DNA of 64,000 nt from Paraphysomonas bandaiensis (taxonomy: Eukaryota; Chrysophyceae). Within the stretch, counting starts at the first letter, position 1. Each line of letters begins with the position of its first letter. Below, one piece after another: positions 10,978 to 20,573 of the stretch. The stretch spans positions 287,240 to 351,239 of the forward strand of contig CBFFRP010000069.1 of the NCBI GenBank assembly GCA_965644295.1, given 5' to 3'. A program made the translations under genes and the position numbers. Under the pieces are notes generated by a model. It saw only the letters and a list, made by a program, of their open reading frames with translations. It did no database searches and was not told the origin of the DNA.

Positions 10978-13900
10978 TGGTTCGGTGGATGTAACGATAC
11001 AGACAGGGAGGATTCTAATTCAAAGACTCGTGATGAGAATGATGAATGTTCAGTGCATTCTAATGACCTTAATGAGTTTGCGAATTCCTCCAATGTCTGT
11101 ATCGGGGATCAGGCTAAGCTGTATGCCTGCTATCCTTCATCCAAGAGCTTCTCTTCAGCGCACACTATAGGAAGGATTACTTTAGATAGAAAATTTGGAA
11201 TAGAGGAGTTAGTAAAAATATTGTGTGACACTGGAGCCCTCTCAGCCAATTATGTGTCGAGGGATTTGGTGGACAGATTGCGGAACAAACTAGAACCGAG
11301 CCGTTTTTATAAAGCTAAACACCGTGTGGTATTGGCGGATAGTAGAACGGTGAAGGATCTCAATGAAGGAGTCAGATTAAATTTAGTGCTGACTGATCCG
11401 AAGAGTCATACCTATCAATATACGGGTGAATTCTTTGTGATTGATATGACGAGTAATGATATTATTTTGGGGTTGCCTGCGCTGACTGGAAAATTATATC
11501 CTTTCATGTGTGCTGTTATGCGTGAGGCACATGACACTCAAATCGAGGGTGTCTCCGATAATGAAAATTCGAATGTGTTGTCATCTCTGGCAGGGGACAC
11601 GGTTGACTCTGATGACCGTGTGCACCCATGGTCAAGAGCGAGTGATGCTATTGCCCCAGAGGATGAGGAAACCGAGTTACCGGTTCAATTCAAGGATGCG
11701 TTGACATTCTTAGGAAAGTCTAGGGAGGAAGCCCTCCAAGACTATCATGAGCAGATAGAGACTCATGTCAGTGATGAAATGAAAAGTGAAACTAAGATTA
11801 TGGAATTGTTGTCAACGAAGGCTGAAAAAGTGTTCGTGCCTGACGAATGGAGCGGTGTGAGAGGTGTGGACCCTTTGTCTCTAAAATGGAAAAGCACTCT
11901 CCCGGATCGAATGAAACCAAAGGCTCGCCCGATCAATCCTAAGCTGTGGGAGGCTTCGGAGAAGGAGTTTCGGCGACTGTGTGGCTATTTCTACCGAAAG
12001 AGTCGTTCTCCTTGGGCTTCATGCCTAGTGGTTGCTCCCAAAGCCACTCCTCCATACATCCGTTTTTGTGGTGACTATGTGCAAATTAACAAGCACATGG
12101 AAGTGGGAAATTATACGATTCCTAATGTTAAGCATGAGTTGGACAAGATTATCAACTTTCCGCTATATATGGACATCGATTTAACAAATGCTTTTCATCA
12201 AATTCCATTAGATGATGAAACTTCTGAGCGCCTATCAATTCAGACGCCTTGGGGGCAATTTGCTCCTAATTTCATGCCAGAGGGTATTGCTCCGGCCACG
12301 GGTGTTTTACAGGAAACTGTGAGAGAAATATTCGATGATTTCTCTGAGTGGGCCATAGTCATTTTCGATAACATGCTTATATTGGCTAATGATGCCAGGG
12401 ATGCTTATGAGAAGTTCGAGAAGATCATTGACAGATGTATTGAAAGGAATGTGAAACTTAAGATGCCAAAAAGCTGGTTGGGGTTTAGAAAGGTGGATTT
12501 CTTTGGATATGTTTGCCGTCACAAGTCATATGAGGTTAATCCCGATAAGAAGGAGGCTCTCGGCAAGATTCCAATGCCTACTAACACCAAACAGGCCAGA
12601 TCGTTGCTGGGTAAAGGGGTATTCTTTTCTAGTTTTACGCCTAGATACTCTGATTTAGTTGCTCACTTGACTGACATGACAAAGTCGAGTTTCAATTGGG
12701 ATAAGTCCACATGGCGGCATGACTACGAGGCAGAGTATCGTCGTTTCATTGCCGGACTACAAGACGCTTGTGAGCTGTTTTATCCGGATTATAATCTTGA
12801 GTGGACATTGCGTACTGACGCTAGTGAGTTGGGAATAGGTTCAGTGTTATTGCAAAAGAAAATATTAGAGGATGGGAGCATACAGTGGCAGCCTATAGCT
12901 TTCATTTCCAAAAAGTTTTCTGCCCAAGCTCAGAAGTGGTCAACTATAGAGCAAGAGGCATATGGAATTTTCTACAGTGTTAAACACTTGGCTTATTACT
13001 TAATAGGCAAGCAATTCACAATTGAGACCGACCATAACAATTTATTGTGGATGGAATCTTCGGATGTTCCAAAGATTACACGATGGAGGATATTCTTGCA
13101 GTCTTTCAACTTCAGCATTCGTCATATATCTGGTGCCAAGAATTGGTTGGCGGACTGGTTATCTAGAGAGCATCAGGTTGCTATACTCTCTGGAATATTC
13201 CCAGAGGAGGAATATGATGACGCCTATTTCATGGGGGATGACTGTAATGAGTATGAGTACTTTAACTTTCTGGGTAACTTTATGAACCCGGATGATCGAG
13301 AGATTGAGGACCCTCCAACATCTCATGTATCACCGGAGACGGCGTTGCGTGAGGTTCATAACGCGCGAGTTGGACACATGGGGGGAAGGGCTACCTGGAT
13401 ACGCTTAAACAAAGAGTTCCCGGGTCATAATATTCCTTACAAGGTTGTTGAGGATTATATCTCTAAGTGCCCAAATTGTGTGAAAACGAGGTTGGCTATG
13501 AAGGAGGCTCTTATTCCGATCGTACGAAATCTCAAGCCCCCAAATGCTCGTAGCGCGATTGGTATAGATGCTGTTGAGATTACACCTCACGGTGCAGAGG
13601 GATATACACATATCAACGTGGTGGTCAATCTTTTCACCAAGTTTGTGTACCTTGAACCTGTCAAAGGTGTGACGGCTCTTAATCTTGCAAATACTATATG
13701 GAAATACTGGAGTCATTACGGTCACACAGATCTAATAATCTCGGATCAAGGACCGGATTTGACTTCAGATTTGTTCAAACAGTTGACGGAGTACATGGGT
13801 GTTCGGCACACTTTTAGTATTGCCAATCGCCATGCAAATGGATGTGAAAGAATTATTGGAGAAGTAGTTCGACATCTACGTGCTCTGGTCTATGATTACA

Positions 13901-14961
13901 GTGAACGGGAGGAACGAAAAGACATCTTTGAGGACCCTAGTTGGTTAGCAAGTGTTCAATATCTTCTAAATTCTGAAGTGTCTTCGGAAACAGGATTTTC
14001 GCCTTTTGAGTTGACGTTTGGCTCAAAGGATCTTGACTATTTGAACATGGATATCAAAGATCTTCCAGATCGGGCGCATGCTAGACTCACTGCGCTTAAT
14101 GATCAGTTAGCCCAACTCCGAGAGGCTTCCAAAGCTTATCAGCAAAAGTTAGCCACGGAGAGGGCAGGAACAGGTGTGCATCCCGATAGACAGAATAGGT
14201 ATCAACCGGGAGATTTTGTCTTATTTGACAAAGGGGCAAAGGTTCATCCTAAGATGTCTCACCGGTATATGGGACCTTTCTCAGTCAAGTCCCAGTACAA
14301 GAATGACGTAGACTGTCAACATCTCGCCACTGGGCAAGTGGTTCGTGTTTCCGTGAGCGATGTTAAATTGTTTCCGGGAGATTCTGATACTGCTTATAAA
14401 ATGGCTTTACGCGATCAGGATCAACATGTTATTGATGAAATCCTTTATTACCGTGGTGATAGAGAGGTTCGATCTACCATGGTTTTCACTGTGCGTTTTC
14501 AAGATGGAGATGTCCGAGAAGTCCCTTACAGCAAGGATATTTTTGATTCCGTTCCTTATGCTGAATTCTGTTCTCGAAAACGATATCTTTACCATCTTAT
14601 TTATACTGCTGACTATGCAAAGAAATACATCGCGGATTTCCGCCGGCAACCGATCACTCAGTTTCAACCTGGTGATCTAGCCTATGTTGATTTGCGAATT
14701 TATGGTGATGCTTGGTACGATGAGTTGGAATTACCAGATTCTCATCTCATTACTTATGTAGCTCCTATCCAGTTCACACACTGGTATCACAAGAGCTCTA
14801 AGCGAGTTTTATCGGTGAAGGATCTTCTCACTCTCCGTACCTACCGTTATGATAATTACCTAGTGCATTGCTTTGTTCATTCCGAGGTGAATGCTAGCAC
14901 AATGGTACTCGTGGACGAGGATTTTGCCAACAAATATCCTCAGGTCCGTGCGTCTTATTAA
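10978..14961 (+). CDS. pol: gypsy Pol: protease, RT, RNase H, integrase, chromodomain-like end
   Basis: The frame is open from just after the gag UGA; there is no ATG close to its beginning, so expression probably needs readthrough. A retropepsin site LCDTGALSANY is present. RT has FCGDYVQINKHM, YMDIDLTNAFHQIPLD and, at the usual YxDD site, VIFDNMLIL, so the second Asp is Asn. RNase H shows RTDASELGIGSVLLQ. Integrase has an HHCC domain (HNARVGHMGG ... CPNCVK) and catalytic residues in GIDAVEITP, ISDQGPDL and NGCERIIGE. After the integrase a segment with VRFQDGDVREVPYSKDIF resembles the chromodomain-like end of some protist gypsy elements. About 1,327 codons. Confidence 0.9.
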   Translation, partial: WFGGCNDTDREDSNSKTRDENDECSVHSNDLNEFANSSNVCIGDQAKLYACYPSSKSFSSAHTIGRITLDRKFGIEELVKILCDTGALSANYVSRDLVDRLRNKLEPSRFYKAKHRVVLADSRTVKDLNEGVRLNLVLTDPKSHTYQYTGEFFVIDMTSNDIILGLPALTGKLYPFMCAVMREAHDTQIEGVSDNENSNVLSSLAGDTVDSDDRVHPWSRASDAIAPEDEETELPVQFKDALTFLGKSREEALQDYHEQIETHVSDEMKSETKIMELLSTKAEKVFVPDEWSGVRGVDPLSLKWKSTLPDRMKPKARPINPKLWEASEKEFRRLCGYFYRKSRSPWASCLVVAPKATPPYIRFCGDYVQINKHMEVGNYTIPNVKHELDKIINFPLYMDIDLTNAFHQIPLDDETSERLSIQTPWGQFAPNFMPEGIAPATGVLQETVREIFDDFSEWAIVIFDNMLILANDARDAYEKFEKIIDRCIERNVKLKMPKSWLGFRKVDFFGYVCRHKSYEVNPDKKEALGKIPMPTNTKQARSLLGKGVFFSSFTPRYSDLVAHLTDMTKSSFNWDKSTWRHDYEAEYRRFIAGLQDACELFYPDYNLEWTLRTDASELGIGSVLLQKKILEDGSIQWQPIAFISKKFSAQAQKWSTIEQEAYGIFYSVKHLAYYLIGKQFTIETDHNNLLWMESSDVPKITRWRIFLQSFNFSIRHISGAKNWLADWLSREHQVAILSGIFPEEEYDDAYFMGDDCNEYEYFNFLGNFMNPDDREIEDPPTSHVSPETALREVHNARVGHMGGRATWIRLNKEFPGHNIPYKVVEDYISKCPNCVKTRLAMKEALIPIVRNLKPPNARSAIGIDAVEITPHGAEGYTHINVVVNLFTKFVYLEPVKGVTALNLANTIWKYWSHYGHTDLIISDQGPDLTSDLFKQLTEYMGVRHTFSIANRHANGCERIIGEVVRHLRALVYDYSEREERKDIFEDPSWLASVQYLLNSEVSSETGFSPFELTFGSKDLDYLNMDIKDLPDRAHARLTALNDQLAQLREASKAYQQKLATERAGTGVHPDRQNRYQPGDFVLFDKGAKVHPKMSHRYMGPFSVKSQYKNDVDCQHLATGQVVRVSVSDVKLFPGDSDTAYKMALRDQDQHVIDEILYYRGDREVRSTMVFTVRFQDGDVREVPYSKDIFDSVPYAEFCSRKRYLYHLIYTADYAKKYIADFRRQPITQFQPGDLAYVDLRIYGDAWYDELELPDSHLITYVAPIQFTHWYHKSSKRVLSVKDLLTLRTYRYDNYLVHCFVHSEVNASTMVLVDEDFANKYPQVRASY

Positions 14962-15146
14962 GTTCCACGCTGGACACATTATTCTTATTGCTCTCTCAAT
15001 TCCATTCCATATCAAATTATTATTATATAACTTATAATTCTCCGGGGATTTTCGTTTTGACGGCTACGTAACACCTAGTCCCGTTGGCATTTGTGAATAC
15101 CGGAGGCATGCTATTCTGTAGACAACCAAAACGGGGGAGGAGGCAG
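14962..15146 (+). other. gypsy 3' untranslated region with polypurine tract
   Basis: The tract ACGGGGGAGGAGGCAG at 15131-15146 directly precedes the 3' LTR and would prime plus-strand synthesis. The rest is AT-rich. Confidence 0.8.
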
Positions 15147-16153
15147 TGTGACCACGTGGCATTTCCCATGCCCTATCTACGTGGCTATAGTATCACGCTA
15201 TTGAGTCACATGCATGGTTACATTGACTTTTAGGACCCTATGTTGGTTTAAGACCCTATATCAGGACCCTATATATTGCTTTAGGACCTTCATTGTGTTC
15301 AGGATACATATTATGCAACACCATTTGGACATTGGTAATGTACCACAGTGTACCTACATATTGAGCCAACGTTCGGGTATGATGTCCAATTTTATCTGCT
15401 GATGATGATGTACGACTATGATCTGCTGCTGGTGACTTCGGTCGATGTGAAACCTGCTGCAAATTTATATCAAAGTTATGTGGGCCCGTATTCCTGTATA
15501 GCAGTTGCAGTATATACTTCCATATACATACATACATGTATTACCCGTACTACCCTATAGGGGGGCAAGTACATGTGACCATCATAAGAGAGAAGTCGCT
15601 ATTGTACACTTGAGATGCACGAGTGTTTATGCAAGGCTTATTGGGGTTCGATTGCAAATGTGGTATGCGTACTATACGTACTATACGTACCGTATTTATG
15701 TATTTCCTGGATTATGGGGTTTTCAGTCTCTGGTAGGGTATAGATACGTAGTATACGGTGTACTCTCGGCATATGCTGGTGAGTCACTCCCTATCAGGTT
15801 GCTGTGTATTTTTCAGTTTTTGATTGAAGAGTTACGCAACCTGTGGTGGTGTGATGATACCACGTGTGTTGCACCATGTTAGGAGTGTGTGTGTGTGCAT
15901 ATATGCTTCTATGGTGTTCATCACTTGTTTTAAGTTAGACCAAAGCTTGGTGCTAGTGATCTTGGGTGCCAGCGGTATACCATTGCGCGGTGACTCTTCG
16001 CGGGAGTCACTAACTGAGTTTAGGTCTAAACTTGGAAAAAAGTGTTTTAATAATAATACCGTTATTACTGTGCTTGTTGGTTCAGTGTAGGTGTTGTTGT
16101 AGTTTTATTGTTTACGAGCCAACACCCTGGTTATCAAACCGGGTGTTGTTATA
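15147..16153 (+). repeat. 3' LTR of the gypsy element
   Basis: It is about 97-98% identical to 7659-8663 and retains both hairpins (for example 16120-16147). Confidence 0.9.
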
Positions 16154-16374
16154 GGTGATGGTCGTGTACGGCGGAAACGGCTACAGCGTAGGTTGGCGAA
16201 CGCATCGGTGTTAGGAGAAATAAATATGGTTGAGGTGCCAGATGCATGCACTGTTAACTTTAAACATGCAGAGTTTCAACATGATGACTTTAAGATACCA
16301 GACTCCTATTATGCTGAAGCGGAGAGATCTCCACAGTACATGAAGTGGCGAGAAGCTCGGAAGGTGGAGAAGAC
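16154..16374 (+). repeat. Right copy of the 218-bp duplication flanking the gypsy element
   Basis: It starts directly after the 3' gypsy LTR and runs into the unduplicated copia RT sequence at 16375. It is nearly identical to 7441-7658 apart from one added codon. Confidence 0.93.
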
Positions 16375-17919
16375 CTCACTACTGAAGAGACGTGTCTTAA
16401 AGATTGTGCGGACTCCACGGCCCGGGGAGTGAAGTTGGTGCGAGCTAAGTATGTTCACACGGTGAAGAGAGACCTTCTGGGGAATGTAGTCAAGTATAAG
16501 GCGCGGCTGGTTGCATTAGGGAATCTACAAGAAAAAACGGAGGAGGAGCAGTCCACGTTTGCTCCAGTGGTCAAAGGAATAACCATTCGACTGGTCCTCG
16601 CGATTGCGTTTATGTTCCATATGCATGTACATCAGTTGGATGTATCATCAGCGTTTTGTTATGCCGATCTTGAAGAGGATGTTTATATGGCACCTCCACC
16701 TGATGAAGAGTTGCCAGCGGGGTGGTGTTTTCAATTGATCAAGGCCTTATATGGTTTGCGGTCATCACCGAGGCAGTGGAACAAGCATATTGACAAGTTT
16801 ATCAAATCGTTACATTTTACTGCTTGCATTTTAGATACATGCTTGTATATGCGATGGAGTAATGGTCAATTGCACTTATTGCTGATATATGTTGATGATA
16901 TTATCATTGCATCTGCTGATCTCACCTACTTAGAAAGTGTTAAACGTAGGTTCTGCGAAACGTTTGAAATGCACGATCTGGGTGTGTGCAAACGGTTTCT
17001 GAATATCAGAATCACGAGAGGAGAGGACTGGTACATGTTAGATCAATCGGAATATGCCAAGAATATTGTAAAGAAATTCGATTCGTTTATGGGGAAGAGC
17101 AGTAAGAATAAGGAGACTCCACTACCTACCAATGTTCAGGATTTGTTGGCAGAGCAACGTGAGCTGACGGAGGAGCAGAAGCAGTGGGTCGAATCATTTC
17201 CGTATAGAGGAATTATTGGAGCGGTGTTGCATTTGGCGATTCACACTAGACCTGATCTGGCTTACGCTGTGGGGTTATTGGCTCGATTTAGTACTTCTCC
17301 AACATATGCGACTTGCAGATTAGCTATTCATTTGTTGAAATATTTACGTGGTACAGTTGAAAAGGGAATCAGATTCAGTGGGAGTGGGTTTGATTTACAT
17401 GTATTCAGTGATTCAGACTGGGCTGGTGATAGGATGACTAGGCGGTCCACAACGGGATACATCGTGCTTTTATGTGCGGGCGCTTTGGCCTGGCAGTCCA
17501 AGCTTCAGACCACAGTTGCGACTTCGAGCATGGAATCTGAGTATATGGCGGAGTATGCGGCTTTGCAAGAACTGGTGTGGCTTCGGGGGGTGTTCAAGGA
17601 GCTCGGACTCTTGGTAGCGAAGTCGACTCCATTCTTTATGGATAGTAAGAGTGCAAAGGATCTTTCAGAGAATCCAGTGTATCATAAGAGGTCGAAGCAT
17701 ATTGACATCAAGTATCACTGGATAAGAGAACATGTTAATGGCAAATTTCCTACAGCAAAGTTGATTCATGTATCTACGGACGATATGGCGGCCGATATTT
17801 TTACAAAGGCGTTGTCCACGAAGATCTTCAGCCGTCATGAGAAAACGATTACCGGGGTTAAGAGGAGTGTGTCTAACAGTGTGGAGGAGCAGCAGAAGAA
17901 ACGACCCCGAAGAGGTTAA
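16154..17919 (+). pseudogene. copia reverse transcriptase-RNase H, one frameshift
   Basis: The RT begins in one frame (KWREARKVEK, then LLKRRVLKIV) and shifts near 16425-16435 in a CCCGGGG run into the frame ending at 17919. That frame carries the conserved copia RT blocks: KYKARLVALGN, HQLDVSSAFCYADLEEDVYM, ALYGLRSSPRQWN and the catalytic LIYVDDIIIA. RNase H follows with HVFSDSDWAGD, SSMESEYMA and the copia signature ADIFTKALS. Length and order are normal apart from the single-base shift. Confidence 0.9.
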
Positions 17920-18098
17920 AGGTGTGTTTTAGTGGGTGAAAATCCCACATAACTGTATATCTAGTTGACTGCTAGATATATATGTATCTTTAAAAGATTT
18001 CACATCTGTTTTTACCTATGGGACTAGATAGTCATAGCATTATCAGATTATTGTGATCACTGTTGTTTTATCTCACTGCATTCTACATTGAGTGGGAG

Positions 18099-18392
18099 TA
18101 TTAGAATATGGATCTTATTCTAGTATATTCAGTATGTCACTTGAAGACAATGTACGAGAATACAGTGAAATATAGTGATGTACAAATGCTGTGATGATAT
18201 TGAGAAACTGAAATAGTTTGATCTTTCAAGATATGTTCAGTAACGAGAGGTTCGCATATGTAGGATATTATGCAGGGATTATAATGAGTTAGTGTTGGTT
18301 ATCACAACTTCGTGTAAACGATATTAATAAATCTATCTAGTCTTACGACAAATTCTCTCTGTGATCTAGTGTAAAATGAGCGTTTCTCAATA
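18099..18392 (+). repeat. 3' LTR of the copia element
   Basis: It matches 4251-4544 base for base as far as I can compare, and ends against the TATTT target duplication. Confidence 0.93.
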
Positions 18393-18397
18393 TATTT

Positions 18398-18763
18398 CGA
18401 AAAAACGATCCATAGTTGTCATTGCAAATGACTGATATCTGATATCATGGATACCGGCCGAATATAGCAAAGCAATGGATTCGCCTCGTCAGTGTATTTT
18501 CGCTGATATGGTCGCGAATAATAACAACACAAAAGTAAGGGGATAGTCATCACTAATATCCAGGAGCTCACAATGAGAATACATTAAGATATTACGTCGC
18601 ACGTCGTACCACATAATTATTATTAATATAATGTTATTCATAATCTGACCATATAAACTATATTAGAGTATGCAAGTAGATTTCGCTAAATGAACAAAAT
18701 ATATTCTGTCTATACACAGAGATTGACAAATCATGTAATCCACACACTGATGGCACAACCGCA
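18398..18763. other. Intergenic spacer
   Basis: AT-rich sequence between the copia LTR and the 3' end of the minus-strand membrane-protein gene. I see no gene or repeat in it. Confidence 0.6.
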
Positions 18764-19825
18764 TTAGTCCTCTTTCTCACTTTTCGCGCTCACAGCTGAC
18801 ATCGACTTTGACGGAGGAGGTCTGCTGCTAGCCTCCAGTTTTGCAGCCATTGCGGCATCTTCAGGGTCATCGTCATCACCTGCATATCCTGCATTCTTCG
18901 CATTGTAGTCTTTGTACCATTCAAGAAGAGGAAAGAAGTCAACCTCTTGGTCCCCAACCACTCCCAGCTGGTTAAGCACCGCCGGCATCTCCTCTTCCGG
19001 TACAAACACAGCAACCTTGACGAAAAAGTCCGCGAGAAGCTCTTGTGGAAGAGTTCCACTCTTTTTCTTATCAAGTTTTTTAAACTCTTTTCGGAATACA
19101 CGTTCCTCCATGTCCTCTATCGATGGGCCCTTGGCTTGACTGTTTACGAAATTCTCAATCAAATTACCAAACTTAAGCTTAATCAGATAACACCCTATAA
19201 TGAAGAATCCCAACCAATATGTTACTACTAGGTAGGTACTAAATTCGTAGAGCATCGGCGCAGTGCCAGCACAGAAGAGAGACAAGTCGAGCAACGCTGT
19301 TCCAATGCACCATATAAGAAAGCTCACAAAAGCAATTAACATGTAGACACCCATCAGCCATTTTAACGAGCGAAATGGGCGAAGCAAATGGAAGCCCATC
19401 CCTGTAAAAGGAACGGTAACATAAACTTTACTTCCCAGGAAGGACCATGAGTATACCAGCAAGAAAATATAGCACACAAAAAGAGCGAGACTGATAAATG
19501 CTACAAAAAGTAACATATTAACACATTTTCTATATAACAGTATATAAAACTTACTATCCAGTGCATAGCCACAATAGCCTGTCCATGTATTTAACACTAA
19601 ATGTCCAGATACTATCGTAATAATAGAGAAGAGTGCAGGTAGAAATGTTCCAAGGAGTATAGGACCTGACCATTTTCTTAGAAATGCATCATCTTCACTC
19701 AAAGAGGGAATCTCTGGATGAGATTTTTGACTTTGTATTGTAGCTGATCGTAATAAATCTGGATTAGTTGATGCACGTGATGCATTTGTAAATGTTCTAG
19801 TGACTGTTTTTTTCTTATCTTCCAT
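18764..19825 (-). CDS. Multi-pass membrane protein with a C-terminal EF-hand-like segment
   Basis: An intron-free frame encodes 353 residues. A hydrophilic N-terminus (about 50 residues) precedes four hydrophobic segments: LLGTFLPALFSIITIVSG (about 58-75), LLFVAFISLALFVCYIFLL, VYMLIAFVSFLIWCIGTAL and YLVVTYWLGFFIIGCYLI. A cytoplasmic-type tail follows with KEFKKLDKKKSGTLPQELL, which resembles an EF-hand helix-loop-helix but lacks the full set of acidic ligands (Lys-rich loop), so calcium binding is doubtful. A second EF-like stretch, DQEVDFFPLLEW, follows. The end is acidic and then Ser/Pro/Lys-rich. I do not recognise the family. The ATG at 19825 is preceded by a TA/TG microsatellite. Confidence 0.7.
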   Translation of the reverse strand: MEDKKKTVTRTFTNASRASTNPDLLRSATIQSQKSHPEIPSLSEDDAFLRKWSGPILLGTFLPALFSIITIVSGHLVLNTWTGYCGYALDSKFYILLYRKCVNMLLFVAFISLALFVCYIFLLVYSWSFLGSKVYVTVPFTGMGFHLLRPFRSLKWLMGVYMLIAFVSFLIWCIGTALLDLSLFCAGTAPMLYEFSTYLVVTYWLGFFIIGCYLIKLKFGNLIENFVNSQAKGPSIEDMEERVFRKEFKKLDKKKSGTLPQELLADFFVKVAVFVPEEEMPAVLNQLGVVGDQEVDFFPLLEWYKDYNAKNAGYAGDDDDPEDAAMAAKLEASSRPPPSKSMSAVSAKSEKED

Positions 19826-20573
19826 TATTTGTTATATATATATATATATGTGTGTGTATGTGTTGATTGATAGAGAATTAGATAGTAAGGGTTGGTTGAT
19901 GTGATGTCATGCAGGAGGGTTTAATATGATTGTGGTGATAGTGTGTTTAGTATATATATATATATATGTGTCTGTATATGTATATAATAATGCAGCTGAG
20001 GAGAGCTGTAACTGTAACACTCTGTATATACATACACACACTGCTGCTGCTGTACTGCTGTACATATAGAGACATACATACTGCTGTACTGCTGTACATA
20101 TATAGCTGCATGTACATATATATGTATATGAATAAGTACAGCAGCCGCTATACTGCTGTACATCAGTACACTTGTATATGTACATGTACATGTACATGTA
20201 CACCCGTACTGTGTACTGTTGTATTTAAGTGCTTTTCCGTTGTAAATATTTCCTCATCTCTTATAAATCCATGGTTTTGTATTAAACCCCTACTTTAGTT
20301 TCTGGTGTCGCATATAGTGGAGAAAACCAATAGTTTGTTCACTGGTTTGGTGGAATTTCCGTTGTGTCTGTCTAAAATCCTCTATTTTTATAGAAAATAT
20401 ACATAATATATCAATATACTACATCAAAACCTTTACTATTTCTATAAACACCAGTTTTCAAACCTTAAAAGCCGTTAAAATAGAACCTGTCTGTTAAGTA
20501 ACTACAACGAGCTCACTTAAGAGATAATTTCACAATGAATATCAGACTATATCATGAATAAATAACTTTCATT
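19826..20573. repeat. Intergenic TA/CA/CTG-rich simple-repeat region
   Basis: This divergent promoter-side spacer is rich in TATATA, TGTATG and TACTGCTGTACAT motifs (especially 19940-20210). Open frames here are low-complexity artefacts. It lies between the two divergently transcribed genes and must contain both promoters. Confidence 0.6.

Larger units (their letters stand above)
7659..16153 (+). mobile_element. Ty3/gypsy LTR retrotransposon nested in copia
   Basis: The element is about 8.5 kb with 1-kb LTRs (7659-8663 and 15147-16153), a 502-bp leader, gag, pol and a purine tract before the 3' LTR. The pol order protease, RT, RNase H, integrase defines gypsy/Metaviridae. Both long frames are intact apart from the single UGA between them, so the copy looks coding-competent. 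LTRs differ at roughly 24 positions over 1 kb by eye (about 2-3%). Confidence 0.93.
4251..18392 (+). mobile_element. Ty1/copia LTR retrotransposon carrying a nested gypsy element
   Basis: Two 294-bp direct repeats (4251-4544 and 18099-18392) appear identical by eye and are flanked by the 5-bp duplication TATTT (4246-4250 and 18393-18397). The coding order gag, protease, integrase, reverse transcriptase, RNase H is that of the copia superfamily. Removing the gypsy insertion and one copy of the flanking duplication leaves about 5.4 kb, normal for copia. The coding region is decayed (deletion in integrase, stops near 7016-7080, frameshift near 16430), so the copy is not autonomous. A purine tract, GTGGGAG, directly precedes the 3' LTR. 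Confidence 0.93.

Noticed and set aside
18764-19101. Calcium-binding EF-hand as a firm call
   Set aside because: The loop KLDKKKSGTLPQE lacks most acidic ligands, so only an EF-hand-like fold is suggested.
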